Positions 1 through 12,137 of a stretch of 64,000 bases of DNA are shown piece by piece. The DNA is from Ciborinia camelliae (lineage: Eukaryota; Ascomycota; Leotiomycetes; Helotiales; Sclerotiniaceae), in contig JANPYM010000008.1 of the NCBI GenBank assembly GCA_025890175.1, positions 2,333,650 to 2,397,649 on the forward strand, read 5' to 3'. Made by a program: the position numbers and the translations under genes. Numbering within the stretch: the first letter of the stretch is position 1; every line of letters begins with the position of its first letter. The notes beneath the pieces are model-generated. The model ran no database searches, had not been told where the DNA came from, and was given only the letters and a program-made list of their open reading frames with translations.

Positions 1-38
1 ATTGTATTTCTTGTTTGTTGTTTCTTGTTTGTCGTAAC

Positions 39-317
39 AGCGGCTCAGTAAAATGCAGTGCTTCACATCAAATTACAGTAGCGTCTACCCCGCATTTTAG
101 CATTCGTGCGCCTCAAGACACAACTTTAACGATTAAATATGGCAGGTACGATACAAAGGTCTATATAGCCTCCGGATCGTCCATTGATATCAGTTCTGCT
201 ATTGAGAACTTCTCAATCACATTTCACATGGCCGACCATGACAGTACCGTTCCTTCTGTCACTATGCAAAAAGGATACAACTACTTGTACCGTACCATAA
301 TACTTCAGTTATGCTGA
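39..317 (+). CDS. Possible 3'-terminal exon of an unrecognised gene cut by the left edge
   Basis: An open frame enters from the left edge and ends at the TGA at 315-317. A plausible intron acceptor (GTAACAG) ends at 40, so the frame could be a last exon whose earlier exons lie outside the window. The roughly 90 residues have a mixed, non-repetitive composition with alternating hydrophobic and polar stretches, as expected of a beta-rich domain. I recognise no family. It could also be a chance open frame in AT-moderate DNA; no start codon can be assigned. Confidence 0.25.
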   Translation, partial: SGSVKCSASHQITVASTPHFSIRAPQDTTLTIKYGRYDTKVYIASGSSIDISSAIENFSITFHMADHDSTVPSVTMQKGYNYLYRTIILQLC

Positions 318-807
318 GATGCTGAGATGCTTAACCTTTACAACATACCTAAGCTCAGCATCAGCCTCGCCTCAATGTACCTGCCGATGAGAGAACAGTT
401 CTGCTTAGGTAGAAAATTCGGGCTGAATACTTTCAGCGAAGCTCCAAAGCATACTTGAATTGGATTCTCATGCTTGATTTCAACATTTATCTCTATCTGA
501 AATCTATTTGGGCGGTACAGGTTCTACAAGGCGAGGACTTGTGTCCGGCAAAGAATGGCAATATTCGTCACGGCCACTCAAATGGGGCTTACATACACTC
601 AATTCCGACTCCCGTCCTTTATCTGACGCTCGAAAACGACCGGTAAGGTTTACCAAAATCCAGAACATTGAGCAAAACATATAAATTCCCACCGATGAAG
701 CCAACTTCTGGTCATCATGGGATATCTCGCTTTTGATTCTTGGTACATCCCCCACTATGGATACTATCTTCCTTTCGTCATCCTCTTTTCCTACATAGTA
801 TCCAGGC

Positions 808-1161
808 ATCCATCTCGCACCCGAATCGACTCTAATAAGGGTCTTCCGAACTACGTTTGAAACATTTTTTTAGGGTCGAAATACTAATTGAAAATACCCC
901 TATACCATACCTAATTCCACCCCGTATTTTTAGCCTAATATAGCTCTATACCGGAACATATTGAATATATAAATTTTATATCAATCGAAAGCTTTTAAAA
1001 AATTAAATATATTTCGGTATGAAGTTATATTAGTTTAAAGATACGGGATAGAATTAGATATAATACAGAAATGTTTCCAATTCGCATTTTGACCCTAAAA
1101 AGGATATTTCAAACATAGTTCGGAAAACCCTAATTAGGGTTGATTCGGGTGCGAAATGGAT
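808..1161. mobile_element. Foldback (long-TIR) MITE-like element, about 354 bp
   Basis: The two halves are inverted copies of each other. The left arm starts ATCCATCTCGCACCCGAATC at 808, and the reverse complement of the right end starts ATCCATTTCGCACCCGAATC at 1161. Similarity continues inward for about 170 nt per arm at roughly four of five positions, by eye, through motifs such as TTCCGAACTA and TTTTTAGGGTC. The element is flanked by GTATCCAGGC (798-807) and ATATCCAGGC (1162-1171), matching at 9 of 10 bases, which looks like a target-site duplication. It contains no coding potential. Long inverted arms with a 9-11 bp duplication are typical of non-autonomous Mutator-like elements; that family assignment is inference. 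Confidence 0.75.
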
Positions 1162-1171
1162 ATATCCAGGC

Positions 1172-3021
1172 TGCAGCTGGTTTAGCATTTCAAAAAAGTC
1201 TCTCCAGGCATACTACTCTCACACATGGAGTTAAACATGCTAGCCCTTTACTTGGTCTCGATCTGTTCGAGTTGCTGTCTTCTTCCCCTGCTAATAGATT
1301 CAATCAAAAGATGGTGGAGTTTCAGTGAACGGCCCCAGGAAATCATTAAAATGCCCAAATCAAGTCACGCCCATTACCAAGAAATTCCATGTGATAATAT
1401 ATATTGCAAGACCACAATGCTTAATCTAGTTATAGTTTAAAGATATCAAAAACCTTCCGCATTCAAACACAAACTGCATCAGCGAGAAACCTCAACAAAC
1501 ATTTCCCCCAACAGTTCCATCAATAAAACCATCATTTTGCTTCATCCCACTGCTATATAGTCGTAACTCCATAAATTTTTTAACCAGCAATCAAGCAAAT
1601 CGAGAAATTCAACATTAATAACTGCCTCGATGTCATGTTCCGACAACATATCCATTTTCTCTAAATTTCTTTTGAAAATTCGCATACACGATCCGACAAT
1701 CCAGAGACGAAGTAGACTCTCATTGACGTATTTGAGAATGAGAAAGTGCACCGTGACATAGTGTCACGCACCACCATTCAACCTCTTGACGTGGACTTTT
1801 TTTTGGTATATGATGTGAATATCTAAGCGAGAATCTTCGTCATAACAGGGAATTCACTGCACCAAAAGAAATCAGAATGAATATATCGAAAAGAATTCCA
1901 GCCATGGCCCCTACTATTTGTCCCTTTTAGCTAAAATTCTACCCAACATGGTGTAGGATTTGATGTATTGCTCCAGAGTACAGTCATCTTCAACCACGTT
2001 GTTTTCACTGATATCAGGAGGATAATGATTTAACCAAAGATCCGTGAATTCGGAATTTTAGATATTGGAGTCGAAACCAACTCTTATGAACTTTCTTAAA
2101 GAGACGTGGTGCTTCCTGACATTCCCCTCTTCCACACCGTCTCACTTACTTTCAGTTTGGGATTCAAGGTATTTTCTGTGGTGACATGGCCTGCATGCTG
2201 CCATCTCTAGGTCCTCTCAAAGTGAAAATTGCGAATAAAGTCTTTCTGCATTGCAATCTCGACAGAGCTATACTTTCTCGATCTCTGATTGCCGATTCCT
2301 ATAACAAAGAATACAAGTATACTAATGTAAGAATATACGAAAGTTAGAGAGTTAAATAGGAAGATCCCTCCTCAAAGAACTTGCAAGGAAATCGAGCTTT
2401 TAACCTTAGAATAATATATTGCTACACTCTCCTTTAGTACTTTACGAGATATACCGCCATCAATATCAGTGAATTGAGGCTTCTGCTACTAGTTGTGAAA
2501 TGCTTATGTCGGGTTGTGTTGAAATGATGGAAAATTGCCAAGCTAAGTAGATCAGACTAGGAATCTGTACTTCTTACAACTACAAAGCAGGCTTACTAGC
2601 ATTATCATAATAAATAAAGTTATTCGGGAGGATCAATTGATGTGAAAAGAGTGTACCATGCTGGAAGCATGAACTGATCTCACTAAATCACTAAAAATTC
2701 ACCGCTTTTGCTTGACCTCAATATGGCGCCAAGGAATCTGGAGCATGTGACTACGCGTTAGCGGCCGCGAGGTCTGTGTTCCGTTATCATTCCGTTGTCG
2801 CGTCGACTGCATCTCATCTTCAACTTTATGTTTTGAACTCACTCATTTGTTTTCTTCACTTTTTCACAACTTAGCATTTTAGCATTCACTTGTTCGCATG
2901 AAAATTTGACATTCGCTTCAGATTTGACCAATTGCAATTGCCACAGTTGATTCTGCAATTTCTCTATTTGCCTTCCCTTTGCCTCGTACTGTCTTTTTGA
3001 TTGACCAATCTACCCTACAAA
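1172..3021. other. Gene-poor intergenic DNA upstream of MUS81
   Basis: About 1.85 kb with only short open frames on both strands (longest about 70 codons, for example 1542-1751 on the minus strand) and no recognisable domain. The last 250 bases are C/T-rich and adenine-poor, as in a fungal promoter and 5' leader for MUS81. A NotI-like GCGGCCGC sits at 2761-2768. I see no repeat or RNA gene here. Confidence 0.5.
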
Positions 3022-4908
3022 ATGCCTCCTGCAACCGAATGTGGAAATCCGTTGCTTCTCAAATGGCTCGAAGAATGGGTCATTGAAGCACAAGAGCGAG
3101 GATATAAATCTCTCCCAACCCTCAAAAAAGCCCGCGATTCTATGAAAGTTTGTCCCATGCGATTTGATCATCCCAGCCAAGCAGTATGCTTGAATGGACT
3201 TGGAGAGGGCCTTGCTAAAAGATTGACGGATAGTCTTGAGAAATATTGCGATGAAATGGGCATTCCAATGCCCAAGAAATCAAGAGGCAAAAAGAGAAAA
3301 TCGGCGGTTGATGGGGAAGAAAATGGTGGCGAACTGGTTACGCCTTCACCGTCACCAAAAAAAGCGAGGAAGACTAAACCTTATGTTCCGACATTGAGAT
3401 CAGGTCCTTATGCTATATTACTGGCTTTGTCTACTCAACCTAGGAACAGCAGAATTGGAATCACCAAGGAAGAGATCATCACATTGGCTCAACCTCATTG
3501 CGATTCCTCTTTTACACAATCAGACCCCGGTAAATATTTTACGGCATGGAACTCTATGAAGACATTGATCAACAAAGACTACGTATATACGAAAAAGAAT
3601 CCAGCAACGAGATATTACCTCACAGATGAAGGATGGGATCTTGCCGATACTATTAAGGCTAGTGGTGATCCTACATTGGGAAGAGCACAGATCTTCAAAC
3701 CTGTCGAAACTGGCCCTGGTCCATCGGCCTCTACATCGAGGAACCAGAATGAAGACTCCGACTCTGAACCCGAGGAACTCGAAGATCAATCGCCTGCAAA
3801 TACCAATGTGGCTGATATACCTGACGGAGACACCGTCAACATCCCAGCATTTCAGCCCATCGTTCTTCGACCCGGTACATTCACCGTCGAACTCATCCTC
3901 GACAACCGTGAGGTAGCCAGTAAACAAAACCGCGATGGCATTCCAAACCAACTCAAAGATCTGGGCGTCCCACATTCCGTTCGAGCCCTTCCTCTTGGAG
4001 ATTTCCTCTGGGTCGCTCGTGTCCAGGAAGATAAAGCCAAATGGCTCGATCTCAGCAAATCGAATCTAATAATGCTGAATCACATCATGGAACGCAAACG
4101 TATAGATGATCTGATCGGTTCCATCAAAGACGGACGTTATGAAGAGCAGAAATTCCGCCTCAAGAAATCCGGCATTACAAATGTAAAATACCTCATTGAG
4201 CACAAAAAAGTCGACGCAGATCTTATGGATAGATGGGGCGATGGAATCGATACCTCCATCGCAAAAATGCTAGTCCAAGATGATATCCACATTAAACAAA
4301 CCTTGGGTCTCGGCGAAAGTCTCCACTACATCGAGCGCATGACGCGACTCCTCAAGAAACAATACGAGGATCAACCACTCCACGTTATCCCCACCCGAGT
4401 CCTGACCTCGAAGAATTATCTTCCGCTGATGGGACATCTGAGGGAAACTCAACCGCTCAAGGAATACAATATCGAGTTCGATGCATTCGCAGCCATCGCC
4501 AACAAATCTCAAAACCTAACCCTAAAAGATGTCTTTCTCAAAATGCTCATGCGCACCAAGACTGTTTCAGCCGCGAAGGCGATTGAAATTCAAAAGAGGT
4601 GGCCTACCCCCATTGCTTTTTTGACGGCATATGAGAATCTAGACAATGTCAATGTCAACGAAGACGAAGACGGAGACAAAGACGGAGACGGAAATCAAGA
4701 TGAAGGAGTAAGAAGAAGAGTAACGGGCCCCGCCAAACCCAAAGAAAAAACAAAAGGGAAAGGACCCGCGATCCTCGCAACTCCCGAAGAACTCGCCCGG
4801 AAGCGCAAGAGAGAAATGGTTTCCAGGGAATTGGGTGCGTTGGTTGGGAATAAAAAGGTTCAGGGCGCGTTGAGTGCGAAGATTGCGGAGGTTTGGGGGG
4901 GCGTGTGA
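3022..4908 (+). CDS. MUS81: Crossover junction endonuclease Mus81 (628 aa)
   Basis: Catalytic subunit of the Mus81-Eme1 (Mms4) structure-specific endonuclease, which cuts 3' flaps, nicked Holliday junctions and stalled forks in the nucleus. The N-terminal helix-hairpin-helix region is recognisable (NPLLLKWLEEW near residue 10, and a G-E-G-L-A-K-R-L hairpin near residues 60-75). A central winged-helix-like part follows. The ERCC4/XPF nuclease core begins near residue 287 (VELILDNRE). The signature GDXnERKX3D is intact, with G326-D327, E357-R358-K359 and D363. A C-terminal HhH region follows, with an acidic insertion (EDEDGDKDGDG). The gene is one uninterrupted exon. I chose the ATG at 3022 because the frame upstream has no ATG and the N-terminus then matches the family. 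Length is normal for fungi. It is convergent with the PRMT gene. Confidence 0.95.
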   Translation: MPPATECGNPLLLKWLEEWVIEAQERGYKSLPTLKKARDSMKVCPMRFDHPSQAVCLNGLGEGLAKRLTDSLEKYCDEMGIPMPKKSRGKKRKSAVDGEENGGELVTPSPSPKKARKTKPYVPTLRSGPYAILLALSTQPRNSRIGITKEEIITLAQPHCDSSFTQSDPGKYFTAWNSMKTLINKDYVYTKKNPATRYYLTDEGWDLADTIKASGDPTLGRAQIFKPVETGPGPSASTSRNQNEDSDSEPEELEDQSPANTNVADIPDGDTVNIPAFQPIVLRPGTFTVELILDNREVASKQNRDGIPNQLKDLGVPHSVRALPLGDFLWVARVQEDKAKWLDLSKSNLIMLNHIMERKRIDDLIGSIKDGRYEEQKFRLKKSGITNVKYLIEHKKVDADLMDRWGDGIDTSIAKMLVQDDIHIKQTLGLGESLHYIERMTRLLKKQYEDQPLHVIPTRVLTSKNYLPLMGHLRETQPLKEYNIEFDAFAAIANKSQNLTLKDVFLKMLMRTKTVSAAKAIEIQKRWPTPIAFLTAYENLDNVNVNEDEDGDKDGDGNQDEGVRRRVTGPAKPKEKTKGKGPAILATPEELARKRKREMVSRELGALVGNKKVQGALSAKIAEVWGGV

Positions 4909-5743
4909 GGGGGAGTTGAGGTGAGTCTCAAATGAGGTTTAGGGGGGAAGGGGAAGGGGAGGGGTGGTGGGGTGGGATGAGATGGGATAAGAGAAGACGT
5001 GGTTTCTCGCGGTTTTTTTATATATATATGTAGAGTTTGATATGATATGACGAATAAATTTTCCAGCAAGGGCGTGCGTGGCGTAGCGTCAGGTAGGTAG
5101 GTACTAGGTAGGTAGGTAGAACAGAGTAGAAGATCCTCCTACCTCAGCATCCTAGAATCTAATCTTTGGATTTGGATTTGGATTTCGATTTGGATGGTTT
5201 TTTGGGTAGGTATACCTATCTACCTATTACCTACTCCATCCCCATCCCCATCCCCATCCCCATCCCCATCCCCAAACATATCACTAGCAATATAAGTTTC
5301 ACAGCAATCAAGGCACATCTCAATAAGTGTATCTATCTTTCATAATTTGTCATTGCATGTGGATATCATCGCCTAGATAGCTATAGCTAACGCGCGGTGT
5401 TGCATGCACCACACACCACCATGCAATCGATGTCGATGTCGATGTCGATGACTGCGATGCTATACCATGCTATGCTATGCCATGCTATGCTATGCCATGC
5501 TATGCTTCCCAAACTCTTCGGCCCATATTTAAGATCTTGGCATTCCCATCCATCCATTTATTTCTCGTGAATGGTTCCATCTGTGACGCCAAAGGAAATT
5601 CCCAGTTCAGTTCCCGTCATCCTAGATATATCAAATCGTCTCTTGACTGATAAATAAGAGAGTCAAATCCCTCACAAAGAAACTGCGCTCTCAGCCGCGA
5701 AAGTTTCTTCTCTCCTCGTCACCTTGGTATTGTGGAGAGCTCA
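4909..5743. other. Convergent intergenic region with several microsatellites
   Basis: This stretch lies between the 3' ends of MUS81 and the PRMT gene. It holds TAGG repeats (about 5090-5120), a GGATTT-type run (5163-5195), six copies of CCCCAT (5236-5273), a GATGTC run (5428-5450) and a CTATGC/CATGC array (5465-5505). No coding potential is evident. Confidence 0.7.
5236..5273. repeat. CCCCAT hexanucleotide microsatellite
   Basis: About six direct copies of CCCCAT, with no interruption seen by eye, in the MUS81/PRMT convergent spacer. Confidence 0.85.
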
Positions 5744-7081
<1,338 letters not shown>

Positions 7082-8368
7082 GATTATGTATTGTGGTTAA
7101 AGGTAACACAAGAGATAGTGAGAGAAAGAGGAAGGAGTAACTGTAACGTGGAGGCAGAAAAAAGAGAGAAAAAGTACAATGATTTTATTGATGTATTTGG
7201 AGAGATTTTGGGGCCTCAATAAAATGTTAAAAGGGTCTCAATCAGTCAGGGATTTTTTTCTCACCAGGGTCAAAGTTCTGCCACCGCCTTCCTTTGAAGG
7301 TTAGGAAATTATTTACATAAGTGGAACAGAGCAGTATTTATGGCAAATAAGTAAAAGGACTAGAGAGAGATCAAACATTAGTTGTTTTATAAAGCACACT
7401 CTGATATAGGTAGTACAGTTATATAACAAGTGGATAAGATACATATGATGAATGTTCCTTATAGATAAAGGGGAATTGGTGAATTGATGAATTGATGAAT
7501 TGGTGAATGAATGCTGAGTTTACTTCCTTTACTTTAGACATCAGAACATTACAAGTCTAACAGTGAGACTACTAGGTACATGACATCTTTACACATAGAT
7601 TATAGGCCTATAGCAGTACCAACAAGGTACTAATAAGTACCTAGGTAGTATGTTTGATATAAGTTACATTAACTGATAGGAGAGAACAGACAAGCGAGCG
7701 GACCATCGGAGCTTTGGACTCTTGATTTACCTACCAATTATTCCAGAAATCCTTTCTCTCACTCCCGAGTCCCGTCCACCTGTAGGTATAATTCACAACA
7801 TTGGAAGCCCTCTGAACTTCTCATAAATTCAAAACTTCCTGAAGCTATTCACAATATAGATGATAGATGCCTTAGAATTTTCTCTATATTTTTAAAGTGA
7901 ACAATTGTATGGTTATGAAAGATATCAGTGCTAGTTGCAAGTCTTCAAACCTGCAAACAAAGATTCCTACCGTTTCGCTAAACCATAAATGGCTTAGCTC
8001 ACCCGTACCCCACCAGCCAAAAGTAAAAAAAGGCGAGTTCTTGAAGCTAACCACTGCGCCAAACAACCACAACAAATTCCGACTCTCTTTCTTCATTTTG
8101 CAAACTTCGCACCCAGCAACACACACAACTCAACTCAACTCAACTCTACCAACTCCATCAATCAAATCCTTCAACCAATCCTTTCCATCTACGAATTGCT
8201 ACTATCACGTGTAGCAATAGCAGGCTTACCTATTTACTTTGCGACAACGAGCATTAATTCTATTTTGCTAAGGGGAAAAAACGAATATCGCGGGGTAGAG
8301 GGGTAAATTTACAGTTGCCTGGATCATTTTTCATTTTTCATTTCATCAATTGATCAAAGTTCGTCACG
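7082..8368. other. Divergent intergenic/promoter region between PRMT1 and BRF1
   Basis: About 1.3 kb separating two divergent start codons. It contains a short GAATTGAT/GAATTGGT repeat (about 7478-7510) and pyrimidine-rich leader DNA before BRF1, with repeated CTCAACTCAACTCAA near 8131. Open frames are short and carry no domain. Confidence 0.6.
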
Positions 8369-10660
8369 ATGCCTCCACGTCCAAAAGTACCGCCTCCACG
8401 GCCAAACAATCCCCTGAGGAATATGAAGCCGATTAAAGCACCTACCGCACTCTCTCGCAAAGCTACCATAGGTGCTGCAAGGGCCAGACCAAGACCTGCC
8501 TGTCCAAATCCACAATGTAATAAACCTCAAATCGAAGATGGTGTATGTCATAACTGTGGTACGGTGGTTGATGATTCAAATATTGTCGCCGAGATCCAAT
8601 TCGGAGAAAGTAGCAGTGGTGCCGCAGTGGTTCAAGGAAGTCATGTTGGTGCGGATCAAGGTGGTGCTTCAACATTGGGTCCTGCCTTTAGAAGAGCTGG
8701 TGGTGGCGAAAGTAATAAGGAGAATACCCTTCGCGAGGGTCAGTGCTGACGAGACCCCTTTTTTCTTTGCTCAAAACTAACAATTCATAGGAAAACGAGT
8801 CATGCAAGCTTTGGCAAATCAACTTAATATCTCAGAAAATATCGTCGGTGTGGGTCATCAAATCTTCAAACTTGCATCCATGAACAATTTTATTCAAGGT
8901 CGAAGAACGGATCTTGTTGCGGCTGTTTGCTTGTACAGTGCTTGTAGAAAGGAGAAACCATGCAGAGTTATGCTCATCGATTTTGCTGATAAATCCCAGG
9001 TATGTTTGCTTCCGTAGCATATCATTCAATTCCTTACTGACATGTATAGGTTAATGTTTTCACCCTGGGTCGATATTTCAAAGCCCTTCACAAACAAATT
9101 TCATTGGCTACAGATGGCATTTTACCAGTTCTTCCTGAAGATTTGATCTGGAAATTCGCTTCCAAGCTTGAATTCTACGAACAAACCGAAAAGGTCGCCG
9201 ATGATGCAATTCGTATGGTTCGAAGAATGAGTTTGGATTGGATGGTCATGGGAAGAAGACCGTCTGGTGTTTGTGGCGCTTGTCTTATCCTTGCGGCACG
9301 AATGAACAACTTTCGTCGAACAGTTACTGAAGTCGTTTATGTCGTCAAAGTCACAACGGCAACCATTCAAAAGCGTTTGGAGGAGTTTAAGAGAACGCCA
9401 AGTAGTGCTCTTACAGTTGAAGAGTTTCTTAACAATGAGTTCTTAGAATCTGCACATGATCCTCCTTCCTTCTACAGAAATTCCGAGGCGTACATCAAAG
9501 AAATGGCCGAGAAGAATAAGAAGCGTAAGCGGGGAAAGGACAAAGCCAACGAGAATGATGCCGATGAAGATAATGCGGGCGAGGAAAATGATGGAAGCAA
9601 CAAGAGACAAAAGTCCACAAATGGAACTCCTGTCCTAACCGCGGAAGTTCGACGCGATGCTGATGGATTTGCAATTCCCGCCATTCCCGCATCCCAAGAC
9701 CAAAATATCGATCCCCAACTTTTGGATGAAGCCATTGCAGATGAATCTGGCACATCATTCAACAAACTTGTTGCTGAATTTGGTGATGCTGAACCCGCTG
9801 ACGCAGAAGTTGACGCCGAAGTCACCAACGAACTTGAAGAAGCTGCCGGTGCGCCCAAGAGAGGGCCCGGTCGCCCACGAAATGATGAACCTCCTGCGGA
9901 AATGCCCGCGGAATGGCTCGCAGTAGAAGATGAACTCGAGCAACAAATCACCGAAATGGTTTCCGATCCACACACTCAAGAGCATGCCATTAGCTTTGCC
10001 AAGGCCCAAAAGAAAGCACACTATCACCTTCTCCTCGCGGAAACCTTGCACCCTCAAAAGCACGTTAGCATGGATACTCACATCGGTGAGGACGAATTTG
10101 CCGATGATGAGGAAGTCATGAATTGCGTGCTCCCCGATGCTGAAGTCGCCAAGAAAGAACAAATTTGGCTTAATGCAAATAAGGACTGGCTTCGCAAACA
10201 ACAACAAAAAGATTTCGAAAAGAGAAAGGCGGCTATGGGTCCACCAAAGGCCACTCGAACGAGAAAGAAGAAGCCTCGAATTGGAGAGGGTCAAACGAGT
10301 GCAGCTAGCACACCGGCAGAAGCGGCCGTCAATGCTATGAAGGAGAGAAGTTGGAGTAAGAAGATTAACTATGAAGCGATCCGAGATATCTTCAAGACGG
10401 TCGGAACTCGATCAGGTCCGGGTAGTGGTGCGACGAGCAAAGTCACCAGTCGTGCTGGGTCGACGGCTCCTCCTTCGGTTGCGGGTAGTGTGGTTGGGGA
10501 TGGTGAGGAGGAGATCGTCGAGGAGGAAGTCGAGGATGAGGATATGAGACGGCCAAATGATGATTGGCGTGGTGGGGATGGAGATGGTTATGAGGATGAT
10601 TATGATGAGGATGAGGGGATGGGCATGGGTGATATCGATGAGGATGAATTGTATGGTTGA
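8369..10660 (+). CDS. BRF1: Transcription factor IIIB subunit Brf1 (729 aa, 3 exons)
   Basis: TFIIB-related factor that bridges TBP and RNA polymerase III at tRNA and 5S genes. Exons are 8369-8738, 8791-8999 and 9050-10660; both introns are about 50 nt, and 2190 nt close in frame. The N-terminal zinc ribbon has Cys45, Cys50, Cys60 and Cys63. Two cyclin-fold repeats follow: the first around GKRVMQALANQLN and RRTDLVAAVCLYSACR, the second around DLIWKFASKLEF and GRRPSGVCGACLILAAR. The long C-terminal part has a KRGPGRPR AT-hook-like motif and a Brf1 homology II segment (KKINYEAIRDIF) that contacts TBP and Bdp1. The extreme C-terminus is highly acidic (D/E/G runs). Introns fall in conserved sequence, so joint positions are well supported. 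It should act on the two tRNA genes in this window, as on all others. Confidence 0.95.
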
Positions 10661-12137
10661 GTGTTGTATAGGACTTCAGTATAGTACGACGGCTTTTCAC
10701 AGCTGGCAGAGCGGGGGAGCATTAATTCTTGTGAAATGGAACGGATGGAGCATCATATCATAAAAGGAATGGTTGGGCAAGGAAGTTCTGCATATATACA
10801 TGCATGCATACATACCTAGGTATATACATACCTGCCTCGGTATTGATTGTATTCAGTCAGCATAGATGGAAGGAGTTTCTGGTATCTCGAGCCAGTCGTT
10901 TGTTACACTGCATTTGCATTTGCATTTGTACAAGACAAGACAAGAGTTTCAAGTAGGACCCGATCCGGTTCTGCATATGGATGGTTGGATGGTTGGTTAT
11001 TAGGGGGCGAATGGGGGAGCGAGCGTCTGGATGGATGAATATCATAGATAACACGTGAAACTAGCGCACATCAATACAATTTTAATTTTAAAATCTTTTT
11101 CACTTTGCTGATATTCATATTATATCATATCATACCTACCCGTGGACCTATCCTTTCTATTTGTTTTTCATCATTCGGTATTCATTTATTCATGATGGAG
11201 GATGGATACTATAGGATAATGTAGGATACTGGAGGAATAGAATGCAATTAATTGATTAATTACCTACCTACTAAGTGATAGGATAGGATAGGATAGGAAG
11301 TGGTAGGACGGATAGAGTGTTATATGTAGGTATGGTATGATATGATACTATCCATATGACATAACATGAGGTGATTGCGGAATGGAATATCCATAGATTA
11401 CCACTTACTTACAAGTAGATACCTACCTACCTTAAATAAGATTAGAATAGAGCGGTCGGGTAGATATAATGAGGCGATTCTATAAGATTCAATTCTACCT
11501 ACCTCCTTATTGAATTTGTGCGAGAAGAATAAAGGCGAAAAGAAGTTAAATTGCATTCATCAATCTCCAACTGTTTCGTTCGAGTTACGTTACCCCTCAT
11601 TACCTATCATGATAGCTGGAGTTGTACCAAGTGACTGTACAGCTTCGGGAGTCTACTGATGGGTTTCACCATTAAGTCAAACTGGTGCTTCAATCTGCGT
11701 GATTAGTCATCATCTTCATGTACCTTGCTAGGTACCTCCACATGAGCAAAAGGTCATCCGTGGCGCCATTTTATGCTCAAATTATGCAGCCCAAAGCAAA
11801 AGCGGTGAATCTTTAAATAGCTCCTAGCCTCTAGGTAAGGTAAAGTAAGGTAATATTCAGCCCCTCAATTTTATGTCCAACGCATCAATAGAAACGCAAA
11901 GACAAATCTAAACCCACGGTACAACAGGTCAGGTACGTACGTGAATACTTACAAGGTAATAAATAAGAAGAGATTGGAATCCCGATAACATCTCTTTTTT
12001 TCTCTCTCTCTTTTTTTTCATTCCAAGCTGGATCATTACATTGGGATTTTACCATCTTCCTATTCTCTCCCTCTCTCCCCAAGTCTTTCCCTATTCCATA
12101 GATATCTTTGTTTTCCCTCCTCAGATCATCAACCACC
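10661..12137. other. Intergenic region between BRF1 and PCM1
   Basis: About 1.5 kb of AT-rich, microsatellite-bearing DNA: CATACATACCTAGGTATATAC near 10800-10830, an ATAGG run (11278-11298), and several TACC stretches. The last 140 bases are C/T-rich, consistent with a PCM1 5' leader. No coding potential seen. Confidence 0.6.

Noticed and set aside
3001..3021. TTG start seven codons before the MUS81 ATG
   Set aside because: Nuclear fungal genes start at ATG in nearly all cases, and the ATG at 3022 gives the conserved N-terminus.
9472..9975. 167-codon frame antisense to BRF1
   Set aside because: It is a shadow frame over the acidic/Ala-rich part of BRF1; its Ser-rich composition is a consequence of the sense codons.
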